DNA of 64,000 bases. Origin: Marinobacter sp. SS21. Its GTDB lineage: Bacteria; Pseudomonadota; Gammaproteobacteria; Pseudomonadales; Oleiphilaceae. Numbering within the stretch: position 1 is the stretch's first letter; each line of letters begins with the position of its first letter. Of the stretch, positions 55,334-63,978 are shown piece by piece. The position numbers and the translations under genes are program-made. The notes beneath the pieces are model-generated. The model did no database searches and was not told the origin of the DNA. It saw only the letters and a program-made list of their open reading frames with translations. The stretch covers positions 113,046 to 177,045 of the forward strand of contig NZ_JAQNDA010000009.1 in NCBI RefSeq assembly GCF_028369065.1, written 5' to 3'.

Positions 55334-56155
55334 ATGAAATCATTTAACAACAAACAGGTGCTGGTTACTGGTGCAGCCAGCGGTATTGGACAGGCCACCG
55401 CTCTGGCCTTTGCCCGGGCCGGTGCGCAGGTATGGCTGTCGGACCTGAACGAATCGGGTCTGGCCGATACGGCCAAGATGATTCGCGAGGCCGGAGGTTC
55501 GGCGCAAACGCTGGTGTGCGACGTCGCCGACCCGGACTCCGTGCAAGCGATGGCTGAACAGGTACATGCGAAGATTGAGGCATTGGACATCCTCGTCAAC
55601 AATGCCGGTATCGGCAGTGCTGGGCGATTTCTCGATGTCTCCCTGAACACTTGGCACAAGGTCATGGACGTCAATCTGATGGGCGTAGTGCATGGCTGCC
55701 AGGCCTTTTTGCCGGCGATGGTAAAGCGCGCCCAAGGTGGGCACGTAGTCAATACCGCATCGGCAGCCGCCTTTTTTGCGGGAGCGGAAATGCCGGTCTA
55801 CGCGGCCAGCAAATTCGCCGTTCTCGGTTTGACCGAATCGCTGCGAGCGGATATGGCAAGCCATGGTATCGGTGTCAGCGCCATCTGCCCGGGCGTTATT
55901 AACACGCCGATCGTTCAAAACACCATTATGGAGGGCGCTATGGGTGAGGGGGATGTGCAGCAAAAAGTCGTGCAGTTCTATGAGAAGCGAAACTACTCCG
56001 CTGACCACGTTGCCGACGCGATCCTCAAGGCGGTGAAACGAAACATCGCGGTTCAGCCGGTATCACCGGAAGCATGGGGGATGTACCTGGGCAAACGATT
56101 GGTGCCAGGGCTGCTGGGTAAGCTGAGTCAGCAGGAATTGCCCTTCCTGAAATAG
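55334..56155 (+). CDS. Short-chain dehydrogenase/reductase
   Basis: 273 residues. VTGAASGIGQATALAFA (cofactor loop), NNAGIGSAG, and the active-site YAASKFAVLGLTESL. ICPGVINTPIV is the usual substrate-loop start. It is a classical NAD(P)-dependent SDR of unknown substrate. Its neighbours are only repeats and a MITE remnant; a second SDR lies about 400 bases beyond on the other strand. Confidence 0.92.
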   Translation: MKSFNNKQVLVTGAASGIGQATALAFARAGAQVWLSDLNESGLADTAKMIREAGGSAQTLVCDVADPDSVQAMAEQVHAKIEALDILVNNAGIGSAGRFLDVSLNTWHKVMDVNLMGVVHGCQAFLPAMVKRAQGGHVVNTASAAAFFAGAEMPVYAASKFAVLGLTESLRADMASHGIGVSAICPGVINTPIVQNTIMEGAMGEGDVQQKVVQFYEKRNYSADHVADAILKAVKRNIAVQPVSPEAWGMYLGKRLVPGLLGKLSQQELPFLK

Positions 56156-56167
56156 GACTAATCCTAG

Positions 56168-56214
56168 TGAGCCTCTGAACAACTCCGGATCATCTCTGTC
56201 TTTCAGAGGCTCCC
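56168..56214. mobile_element. MITE remnant (internal deletion)
   Basis: CTAG then TGAGCCTCTGAACAACTCCG and GATCATCTCTGTCTTT run directly into CAGAGGCTCCC. The left end and the last bases of the right end of the MITE are fused, leaving 47 bases. The 322 bases from here to the next gene hold one family B half (56251-56270) and nothing else recognised. Confidence 0.8.
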
Positions 56215-56536
56215 TGGATTCTCGGCAATCTAGTGCCCAACATGAGTTTTCTGGGTCTTGTCTTTTGCTCTTTCTCTTCTGGCAGCCAGGCTTTCCCCTC
56301 GCCGAAATGTACCGATTGCAGATATGATCTGCGGCGAGCCTGCCCAAGTGATTGGTGCGTGGCCGTCGAGCAATTCGTCGGTGACAAACCCTGCCGGGCG
56401 TTTTGGAAGTGGCATTCTTGATGATTCCGCCAGCCACTTCCCATGCACCTATCGACAGGAGGTTAATCCCGTGTCGTTCGTTTCCTTACTCACGACCTTG
56501 GTGGCTCGCCAAGCAGAACAGTGGAAGAACCTTTGC

Positions 56537-57373
56537 TCAACCCTCGTCACCACTGCTGCTCAGCTTGCGGACGCGGTTCTGGTAAGACGCCCGACTACCC
56601 TGATCGAGGTGCTCCAGTGTCCGTTTTCGTGCCAGGCTTCCACGAATTTTGCCGACTAAAGTATCCGGCGCAATCGCGGCGATCAGTTCGTACTGACGCA
56701 TCCACCCGGGAATGGCCATGACGGGCTCGCGGGTACGGCAGGACTTCACAATACCATTGGCGATATCCTCGGGATCCACCGTGGGCAGCACGCCGCCAAG
56801 CTGGACACCCGAAACGAGTTCCGTGCGAACCGCCGATGGCAACACCGCGGTGACGGTGACGCCGGTGCCGGCCAGCTCGTCCCGCACCGCCTCGCTCAGG
56901 CCCAGCGTTGCATGCTTGCTGGCGGAATAGGTGGCAACACCAGCCAGCGGTACTTTGCCCATGTAGGACGCCACGTTGATGACATGACCCTGGCCGCGCT
57001 CGACCATACCGGGCAGGGCCAGCTTCATGCCCCAGATCGGACCCAGCGTGTTGATGTCGAGGATCGCCTCGGTCACCTTGTCATCCTCTTCCAGGAATGA
57101 CCCCATGGGCATGATGCCGGCATTGTTGACGAGGATGTCCAGCGGGCCGTCCACCTGGCCGAGAAAATCGGCGAAGGACTGCTTCGAGCGAACATCAAGG
57201 GCGAACCCCTGGCCGCCCACGGATTCAGCGGCGACCTTGGCCTCGGCGGCGTCTAGGTCGCCAATCCAGACTTTGGCGCCTTTGGCGGCAAAAGCTCGGG
57301 CGGTCGCCAGGCCAATGCCGCGCGCCGCTCCCGTGATGGCAACATTAGCGCCTTCGAGCGTGATAGCTTTCAT
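56537..57373 (-). CDS. Short-chain dehydrogenase/reductase
   Basis: 278 residues from the ATG at 57371-57373 with GGAGG upstream; a longer frame would overlap the preceding gene. VAITGAARGIGLATARAFA, NNAGIMPMGSF and YSASKHATLGLSEAVRDEL are the classical SDR motifs. It starts 2 bases after the stop of the upstream unknown gene, so the two are co-translated. The nearest regulator is the divergent AraC gene. Confidence 0.92.
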   Translation of the reverse strand: MKAITLEGANVAITGAARGIGLATARAFAAKGAKVWIGDLDAAEAKVAAESVGGQGFALDVRSKQSFADFLGQVDGPLDILVNNAGIMPMGSFLEEDDKVTEAILDINTLGPIWGMKLALPGMVERGQGHVINVASYMGKVPLAGVATYSASKHATLGLSEAVRDELAGTGVTVTAVLPSAVRTELVSGVQLGGVLPTVDPEDIANGIVKSCRTREPVMAIPGWMRQYELIAAIAPDTLVGKIRGSLARKRTLEHLDQGSRASYQNRVRKLSSSGDEG

Positions 57374-57375
57374 AT

Positions 57376-58101
57376 TTATGCCTCCACTGGGTTCTTGGTG
57401 GCCCACCAGGCCACTTGCTGGTAGCCGCCATTCACACGCAGGGTCTTGGTGCCCAGGAACACACCCGCAGCAATCTCGACGACCTCGTCGTGAATCAGGT
57501 TAACCGGCCAGGGATTACCCAACTCGGCGGGTTGGAAATCGAGAACCAGGACTTTGCTGCCGGGCACAAGTACGCTTTCCTGGACACGAGTGTACATCTC
57601 GAACCCCTCATACACGTCGCCATTCCGGTGCATCCGGTAGCGCGGGGCAATCAATCGCGTAAGGCGTTTTGCGGCCGGGGTGAGGGTGTTGGTGCCGCGA
57701 CCATTCGCCTGGTCGTATTTCTTGCCCAGCCACGGACTGCCGAACGCAGCCACGTAACCCTTAACCAAAGGGAACAGGAGCCGCCCGCCGCGGCTCAGGT
57801 TGTTGTCGTCGACCCAACGCAGCAAAACCCCGTCGGAACGGCCATCCACATCAGCCGGCACGCCAAGGTCCAGCAGGGCCATCAGGTCGTGCTGCGCCGC
57901 ATCCGCGGACGGCCGCTCACCGAGTTCCTGCAGCCAGGTCCAGGTTTGATCCTGGGCCGCCTGCGGGTCCGATTCGGCCAGTGTTCTCAAGTTCGCCACA
58001 CGGGCAGTAACCATTGAATTATTTGCTACAGCGCCCTTGGCCGGGGCCGAAGCGTTGTTCTTTGCACCCTTGCCCAATACGGTCGTTGCTAAACTACTCA
58101 T
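57376..58101 (-). CDS. Unknown protein coupled to an SDR
   Basis: 241 residues, not recognised. There is a low-complexity N-terminus (about 30 residues rich in Ala, Asn, Lys), a helical middle (VANLRTLAESDPQAAQDQTWTWLQEL), and a beta-rich end (KVLVLDFQPAELGNPWPVNLIHDEVVEIAAGVFLGTKTLRV, then GGYQQVAWWATKN) like a lipocalin or barrel strand pattern. It forms an operon with the downstream SDR and is divergent from an AraC regulator, 100 bases away. Confidence 0.7.
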   Translation of the reverse strand: MSSLATTVLGKGAKNNASAPAKGAVANNSMVTARVANLRTLAESDPQAAQDQTWTWLQELGERPSADAAQHDLMALLDLGVPADVDGRSDGVLLRWVDDNNLSRGGRLLFPLVKGYVAAFGSPWLGKKYDQANGRGTNTLTPAAKRLTRLIAPRYRMHRNGDVYEGFEMYTRVQESVLVPGSKVLVLDFQPAELGNPWPVNLIHDEVVEIAAGVFLGTKTLRVNGGYQQVAWWATKNPVEA

Positions 58102-58201
58102 GGTTCTTCTCCTTGTGAGTCAGTTGTTGGAGAACAGTCTCGCGTAAAATAGCGATCAAACATGAGGCGAAGGCCGGACAGATCGCTTATCATTATCAGA
58201 C

Positions 58202-59242
58202 ATGAAAGCACTAATCGGACTCGACAAGCCCTCTATACCTGCGTCTTACCTGCAATTATTGTTGGAAGTGGTAAATGATCGCGGGCACAACCAGGCCACG
58301 CTGCTGGCAGGTCTGCCTATCGCCCCTACGGTGCTGGAACAGACCAATGCGCGCATCTCCCCGTTACAGTGGAGCGCGGCGGTATACCGCGCCATGACAC
58401 TCTGTGATGACGAGGGGCTAGGGTACGAATGCGGGCTACGCATGCGCCCAACCGTTAACGGTTTTCTGGGTTACGCCATCATGAGCTGCAGTTCGATGCG
58501 TGAAGCCCTGGAACTCACCGCGCGCTACTTCGAATCACGCCAGCGCAACTTCACCATGGAGCTGTTCATTGAAGGCTCAAACGCAATTGTTCGGCTTCGT
58601 GAAAAACACGAAATTCCAGCACTTCGCTCTTTCTTTTATGAACATATTTTGATCGGTATGGCTCGTGGCGCAGCAGCCATCCTTGGCAAGCCCTTGTCTG
58701 CATTCGAGGTTGACGTTTGTTTCGACTGGCGGAAACCGCCATACCACGACGCCTACCGTGATCGTCTCCCACCGGTTGTATTCTCCCAGAATGCAAACCT
58801 GCTGCGTTTTCCTGCCGCGCTTCTCGACCTGCAACCGGTTATGGCAGATCCTCAGGCATCGAAGCAGGCAATTGAGCTCTGTGAACGCGAGCTGGCACAA
58901 TTAGGAAGCGCCGGTGACAGCATCGGCCTGCGTGTCTGCGCCAAGCTCGTGCAAGCTCCCAACGGTGGATACCCCAGCCTCGAAACCATTGCCCACGAAA
59001 TGCATATGACCAGCCGCACGGTAGCGCGCAAGCTCAGTGATGAAGGCACGTCTTTTCAACAGCTGCTAGATGAAACACGAAGGCGAGACGCCTGCGCGAT
59101 GATTGAGGAAGGAACGCTACAGCTGCAGGATGTGGCAACCCGTCTTGGCTACCTCAATCCGGCGAATTTCACTCGAGCGTTTCGGCGCTGGACCGGCCAG
59201 ACACCCAGCGAATGGCGCAGCGACCGTGGGCAGCACGCTTAA
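58202..59242 (+). CDS. AraC-family regulator with OruR/ArgR-like sensor domain
   Basis: 346 residues. The N-terminal arabinose-binding-type domain (SYLQLLLEVVNDRGHNQATLLAGLPI ... GFLGYAIMSCSSMREALELTARYFESRQRNFTMEL) and C-terminal helix-turn-helix region (SLETIAHEMHMTSRTVARKLSDEGTSFQQLLDETRRRDACAMI, LQDVATRLGYLNPANFTRAFRRWTGQTPSEW) are those of regulators often placed beside lipid or alcohol metabolism genes. Its divergent position makes the unknown gene and SDR its likely target. Confidence 0.93.
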   Translation: MKALIGLDKPSIPASYLQLLLEVVNDRGHNQATLLAGLPIAPTVLEQTNARISPLQWSAAVYRAMTLCDDEGLGYECGLRMRPTVNGFLGYAIMSCSSMREALELTARYFESRQRNFTMELFIEGSNAIVRLREKHEIPALRSFFYEHILIGMARGAAAILGKPLSAFEVDVCFDWRKPPYHDAYRDRLPPVVFSQNANLLRFPAALLDLQPVMADPQASKQAIELCERELAQLGSAGDSIGLRVCAKLVQAPNGGYPSLETIAHEMHMTSRTVARKLSDEGTSFQQLLDETRRRDACAMIEEGTLQLQDVATRLGYLNPANFTRAFRRWTGQTPSEWRSDRGQHA

Positions 59243-59273
59243 TGCGCGGGCGACAGCGGCCTTAAAAACCAGT

Positions 59274-59370
59274 GGAAACCCGGACAGATCTATTTTACGA
59301 GCTTCCGGGATCAGGTCTTGTCTTTTACTTTCCAGTTTTTACTGTCGGGAGGGCAAAGGTAGACCCCGAA
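59274..59370. repeat. Family A half followed by a family B copy
   Basis: GGAAACCCGGACAGATCTATTTTA (59274-59297) is a left A arm. CAGGTCTTGTCTTTTACTTT (59312 on) and GGGAGGGCAAAGGTAGACCCCGAA (ending 59370) make the B copy. Confidence 0.75.
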
Positions 59371-59445
59371 ATTCACTCTTCCATAATGCTGTTGGAATTC
59401 TCATGTCAGTGGATCTAGTTTTAAGGTGAAAGGGGGAGGTTGGTG

Positions 59446-60489
59446 ATGCATCAGTATAACGTCCGAGCAGCGGACGAGAGCTTGCCAGAGCATAGTGCGG
59501 ACGTCCGGGTAGGCAGGGAATTGCTCGAAGCCACCAAACCTTTTGTTGAAGAGTCTTCAGCTAAAAGCTGGTGGTACGTCGGCTCAACCTTTGTGTTAAT
59601 GATTTCCGCTCTAGCCGTCGCGGGAATGTTGGAGTGGTGGCCGCTGAAGTTGGTGTTCTCAATACTGGGAGCACTGCTGATCGTGCGCTCCTTTATAACC
59701 TTTCATGATTACCTGCACGGTGCGATTCTCAAAGAATTCCGGGTCGCCCACTGGCTATTTCATTCCTTCGGAGCTCTTACCCTGGCGCCAACCACGTCCT
59801 GGCTTGAAAGTCACAATTATCACCATGGTCACGTTGGTAAAGTCAGTGCCTCCAGTGTCGGGGCCTTCCCGCTCATAACCACCCGTATGTGGCAAGTGGC
59901 GACACCGCGGGAGCGCCTGGTTTACCGGGCCCAACGGCATCCTTTGGTGGTATTGTTTGGCTATCCCGTTGTCTTTGGTTTAAACATCACGATCCTTCCC
60001 CTGCTGCGGACTCCGGCTCAACACGTCGACTCAGTCATATCGCTGATCAGTCACTTTGGCTTGATGGCATTGCTGTGGATACTGGGCGGGTTCAGTCTGG
60101 TCTTTTTCGTCATGCTGCTTCCATTGACCATTGCCTCGGCAATTGGGTGCTATCTTTTTTTTGCCCAACACAGTTTCCGGCGCATGCAGATCGTATCCCC
60201 TGAGGCTTGGACCTACTACCGGGGCGCCATCGAATCATCAAGTTACATGCGCATGAACAGGGTTATGCAGTGGTTTACCGGGAATATTGGCTACCACCAT
60301 ATTCATCATCTCAATGTCCGCATTCCATTCTATCGCTTGCCGGAGGCGATGGCGGCGATTCCTGAACTTCAATCACCGTTGACAACCACGCTGGCTCCCA
60401 GGGACATCATTGGCTGTTTCCGATCCGCACTGTGGGACGAAGAAAGGCAGCGGATGGTGTCCTATCGGGAGGCGAAACATGATGGTTAG
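59446..60489 (+). CDS. Membrane fatty acid desaturase
   Basis: 347 residues from the ATG at 59446, 6 bases after GGGGGAGG; TTG and GTG codons directly upstream are less likely starts. The histidine boxes HDYLHG, HNYHHGH and HHIHHLN mark a membrane di-iron desaturase. Several membrane segments flank them. It should introduce a double bond (or hydroxyl) into an acyl chain. It stands upstream of nhaA in the same direction with a 101-base gap. Confidence 0.9.
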   Translation: MHQYNVRAADESLPEHSADVRVGRELLEATKPFVEESSAKSWWYVGSTFVLMISALAVAGMLEWWPLKLVFSILGALLIVRSFITFHDYLHGAILKEFRVAHWLFHSFGALTLAPTTSWLESHNYHHGHVGKVSASSVGAFPLITTRMWQVATPRERLVYRAQRHPLVVLFGYPVVFGLNITILPLLRTPAQHVDSVISLISHFGLMALLWILGGFSLVFFVMLLPLTIASAIGCYLFFAQHSFRRMQIVSPEAWTYYRGAIESSSYMRMNRVMQWFTGNIGYHHIHHLNVRIPFYRLPEAMAAIPELQSPLTTTLAPRDIIGCFRSALWDEERQRMVSYREAKHDG

Positions 60490-60590
60490 CGGATACTCGC
60501 TGGGCAGTATTAACTCAACGCAGCCATTGCTAGTTACCGGGTGTCCATGGACAGCGCCCCCAAGGTATGTGATTTGGGGAAGGCAATCTC

Positions 60591-61940
60591 GTGATTACAG
60601 ATCCGCAAGAAAGTCCTGACGCCGCCCAACTGCCAAAGGAGTTTGTCGATCGGCTCAAGAGCCCCTTTTTGCGTTTCTTGCACATTGAGTCAGCGGGCGG
60701 CGCGATTCTGATGATTTCCGCAGTATCCGCACTCGTTTTATCCAACTCCCCATGGGCCGCGCCTTTCGAACATATTTGGGAAACACGGGTAGGCTTACAG
60801 ATCGGCTCGCTCGAGTTTGCCCGTTCCCTCCGGGAGTGGATCAACGATGGGCTGATGACACTGTTTTTCTTTCTCGTTGCCTTGGAGCTCAAACGAGAGT
60901 TGGTGCTGGGGGAGTTGCGCAAGCCGCGCACGGCTGCTCTATCGATAGCGGCTGCCCTGGGCGGGATGATCGTCCCTGCAGCGATCTATCTGGTATTGCA
61001 ATCCGGGCTCCCCGGCCAACATGGGTGGGGCACTGTGATGGCAACCGACACGGCCTTTGTGATTGGATGCCTGGCATTGCTTGGCTCCCGTGTGCCTCTA
61101 AGTTTGCGCGTGTTTATGCTGTCTCTAGCGATTGTTGACGATGTTGGCGCCATACTCGTTGTCGCCATCGGCTATAGTAGCGGCATCGCATGGTGGTTGT
61201 TGCTGGTGGCTGCGGTGGGAATAGGGATCATACGTGCCTTGGCAAAGCTCGGCTTTCGCGGTTTCCCACTCTACATACTGGTCGGTGGACTAGTTTGGCT
61301 CGCCGTGGATGCATCCGGCATTCATCCAACCATCACTGGAGTGATCCTTGGTCTGATGACCCCTGCACGTCGATGGATCAGCGACGTGCGCTTGTACTCA
61401 ATTCTGGGGCAGGTTGTTGCACATCCGTCCAGCAGCGAAAGTAGCGGTGACACGAAGGATCGGAATACCTTACAAATGGCCGAAATTGCCGCGCGCGAAA
61501 CCTTGTCTCCATTGGAACGATTGGAAATGGCTTTACACCCCTGGGTGGGGTACATCATCATGCCGCTGTTCGCATTCGCCAATGCTGGGTTGCCATTCAC
61601 GCTCGACGGCCTAGTTGGTTCGCTCACCTTGACGATTTTTCTGGGTTTTGTCGTCGGTAAGCCAATAGGAATTTTGCTATTCAGTTGGCTGGCTATCCGT
61701 TTCCGCGTTGCAGTTCTACCACCAGATCTCTCGTGGAGATTGCTGATTGGCGGCAGCTTCCTGGCTGGAATTGGATTCACCATGGCGTTATTCATCGCCA
61801 ATCTTGCTTTTGACAGTAGTCTCATCGACAGCGCTAAGCTGGGGGTCTTTGCTGCATCCATGTTCTCCGCACTGGCGGGGATTTCGTTCTTGATGTGGTC
61901 GACTGCCTCAGGAGGAGTTCCTGAAGCGGGTCGCGAGTAA
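60591..61940 (+). CDS. nhaA: Na+/H+ antiporter NhaA
   Basis: 449 residues from a GTG with GGGGAAGG upstream. FFLVALELKRELVLGELR, TDTAFVIGCLALLGSRVP, LSLAIVDDVGAILVVAI (the two adjacent Asp that carry ions) and GWVGYIIMPLFAFANAG-like HPWVGYIIMPLFAFANAGL are the NhaA signatures. It is longer than E. coli NhaA (388 residues), with an N-terminal extension and a charged insert near SSSESSGDTKD. It exports sodium in exchange for protons, useful in a marine habitat. Confidence 0.96.
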   Translation: MITDPQESPDAAQLPKEFVDRLKSPFLRFLHIESAGGAILMISAVSALVLSNSPWAAPFEHIWETRVGLQIGSLEFARSLREWINDGLMTLFFFLVALELKRELVLGELRKPRTAALSIAAALGGMIVPAAIYLVLQSGLPGQHGWGTVMATDTAFVIGCLALLGSRVPLSLRVFMLSLAIVDDVGAILVVAIGYSSGIAWWLLLVAAVGIGIIRALAKLGFRGFPLYILVGGLVWLAVDASGIHPTITGVILGLMTPARRWISDVRLYSILGQVVAHPSSSESSGDTKDRNTLQMAEIAARETLSPLERLEMALHPWVGYIIMPLFAFANAGLPFTLDGLVGSLTLTIFLGFVVGKPIGILLFSWLAIRFRVAVLPPDLSWRLLIGGSFLAGIGFTMALFIANLAFDSSLIDSAKLGVFAASMFSALAGISFLMWSTASGGVPEAGRE

Positions 61941-62109
61941 AACAAAATTCATGATGGCACAATGAATGGTCAGCATTGCCGTCTGAAGTGGAAATGAATT
62001 TGTAAACAATTAGGTGCATTTTCAGGAAATTGATGGATATCTATTGTTGATATAGAGCCTGATATTTTAAGTCGTGCAGGTTCTTTCTTGACGCAGGGCG
62101 GCCTAATTA

Positions 62110-62964
62110 ATGAATACGGTTTTCAGTATTTTAGAGAATCGAAATCCGGGGATGATCTGGAAACTTGCATTAAGCATTATGGTCTTGATCGTTTTTTTTC
62201 AAATAATGCTGGGTCGAAATTTCGACATGGCTCCGATTTACATTTTTCCCATTGTTTTGTCATGTTGGTACGGAACAAAAAAGTCTGGTGTTGCTCTATC
62301 GATTTTGTCTGTTTTAGTTATTGTTGTTCTTGAACTATATGTTTCAGGATTATCGGTTTTCAGTTTTGCTATCCTAGCTCATGGGGCACCTTACCTCATA
62401 GCATATCCGTTGTTTGCAATGCTGCTCGTTAACTTCAGAAATGTCCACCAATTCGAAGCATTAGCCGCAGATACTGATAGTTTGACCGGGGTTCACAGTA
62501 GCAGAAGCTTTTATTCAGAGCTTGCCAATGAATTGATTCGAGCTAAAAGATATAGTCATGAATTTTCATTGGCCTATATAGATGTTGATAATTTCAAGAA
62601 TGTTAATGATTCATTCGGTCATGCTGTGGGTGATCAGCTTTTGAGAGAAGTTGCAAAATGTTTAGTGTCGTCTCTAAGATCTACTGACATAGTCGCTCGG
62701 TTGGGAGGGGATGAATATGCTTGCTTATTGCCAGAGACAGAACAGCATGCAGCAAAGGCGGCTTTCTCCAAGGCTATAAAATGTCTGGATAATAAAATGA
62801 AAATGCATGGATGGCTGGTAAGCTTTAGTGTCGGAGTGGCGACATTTGAAAACTTTCCAGAAGAGATTGATGAAGTAATGGATTTCGCAGATCAATTGAT
62901 GTACTCGGTAAAAAATGAAAATAAAAACAATATTTCTTATGAAGTTTACACATCTAAACTTTGA
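62110..62964 (+). CDS. Diguanylate cyclase with membrane sensor
   Basis: 284 residues. Four hydrophobic segments in the first 110 residues form a membrane sensor. The GGDEF domain follows, with GGDEY at 199-203 and a product-inhibition I-site RSTD at 190-193, so it should be active and feedback controlled. It makes cyclic di-GMP. It is strikingly AT-rich compared with NhaA upstream, suggesting recent transfer. The 169-base AT-rich gap before it presumably contains its promoter. Confidence 0.93.
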   Translation: MNTVFSILENRNPGMIWKLALSIMVLIVFFQIMLGRNFDMAPIYIFPIVLSCWYGTKKSGVALSILSVLVIVVLELYVSGLSVFSFAILAHGAPYLIAYPLFAMLLVNFRNVHQFEALAADTDSLTGVHSSRSFYSELANELIRAKRYSHEFSLAYIDVDNFKNVNDSFGHAVGDQLLREVAKCLVSSLRSTDIVARLGGDEYACLLPETEQHAAKAAFSKAIKCLDNKMKMHGWLVSFSVGVATFENFPEEIDEVMDFADQLMYSVKNENKNNISYEVYTSKL

Positions 62965-63037
62965 AGTGTCATTGCTCTTGGGAATCTGGGCTCAAGAGTA
63001 AACAAAACTGCACTCTTTCGTTCCTGAATTCCTGAAT

Positions 63038-63949
63038 TCAAACAATAAGTGCAGCACCACTCGTTTGTAGTGCTCCGGAATATTCACCCCAGAACACCTC
63101 TGCCGGTGTCCGATACCCCAGTCGTTTCCTGGGGCGATTATTGAGTTCATCGACGACCCGATTCAGCGCTCGCTGACTGACCTTTGAGAAGTCCGTGCCT
63201 TTCGGGTAGTACTGCCGCAACAGCCCATTGGTGTTCTCATTGGTGCCGCGTTGTCCCGAGCAATACGGATCGCAGAAATAGGTCGCCATGCTCAAGGCGG
63301 CGGCCATTCGCTGGTGGTCGGCGAACTCGCTGCCGTTGTCCAGCGTCAGGGTGCTGACGGCGCCTCGAATCGGTTTCATTAAGCGTACGATCATGCTGGT
63401 CGTCAGCTCGGCGGTGATACGCCCCAACTGGCCTGCCAGCAAGTAACCGCTACGGCGTTCCACCAGCGTCACGATGCCCGACTGCTTGTGGCCGTGCAGC
63501 ACGGTATCGCCTTCCCAATGGCCCACCGTCAGTCGCTGCTCAACCTCCGAGGGACGCTGTTCTATGCCGGTCCTGTTCGGGATCTTGCCCAGCCCCGCAC
63601 GCTTGGCCAGACTCCTTTGGGCACGTCGCCTCCTGGAATGTCGGCCGTAGGTCCAGAGCTTGCCACCCTTGGCCTGGTCGCGAAGGATCAGGTCGTAGAT
63701 CCACTGGCGACTAACCCGAAGCTCGCCCATTCGTGCCATCAGGCCAGCGATCTGGTCCGGACTCCAACGCTTGCGGATCAGTCGGCTCACCCAGTTAATC
63801 AATGACGACGCCCGCTTGTGGGCCTTGGCAGCCTGCCGCCTTCGCTGATCGCTGCGTTGTTGCGCCTGTGCTGCCTGTGCGTATTCCGGCGAACGTGAAC
63901 ACCCATTCTGGTTGAACGTGAACACCTCGTTTCTTAACGCATCACCCAC
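63038..63949 (-). CDS. IS30-family transposase lacking the N-terminal HTH
   Basis: 303 residues from a GTG. The catalytic domain is complete: VGHWEGDTVLHG, STLTLDNGSEFADH and RGTNENTNGLLRQYYPKGTDFS provide D, D and E; ELNNRPRKRLGYRTPAEVF ends it. IS30 transposases normally start with a helix-turn-helix of about 40-60 residues; here that region is replaced by VFTFNQNGCSRSPEYAQ and a stop lies in frame upstream, so the gene is 5' defective or its beginning is in another frame beyond the window. Element ends were not resolved. Confidence 0.88.
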   Translation of the reverse strand: MGDALRNEVFTFNQNGCSRSPEYAQAAQAQQRSDQRRRQAAKAHKRASSLINWVSRLIRKRWSPDQIAGLMARMGELRVSRQWIYDLILRDQAKGGKLWTYGRHSRRRRAQRSLAKRAGLGKIPNRTGIEQRPSEVEQRLTVGHWEGDTVLHGHKQSGIVTLVERRSGYLLAGQLGRITAELTTSMIVRLMKPIRGAVSTLTLDNGSEFADHQRMAAALSMATYFCDPYCSGQRGTNENTNGLLRQYYPKGTDFSKVSQRALNRVVDELNNRPRKRLGYRTPAEVFWGEYSGALQTSGAALIV

Positions 63950-63978
63950 CGGAGTTTGTACTCCGGGTGTTCACGTTC
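63891..63978. repeat. Three GAACGTGAACACC motifs and a hairpin at the IS30 5' end
   Basis: GAACGTGAACACC occurs at 63891-63903 and 63914-63926 and inverted at 63966-63978. Between them CCGGAGT-TTGT-ACTCCGG (63949-63966) is a perfect 7-bp hairpin. The first two lie inside the short transposase frame. Confidence 0.85.
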
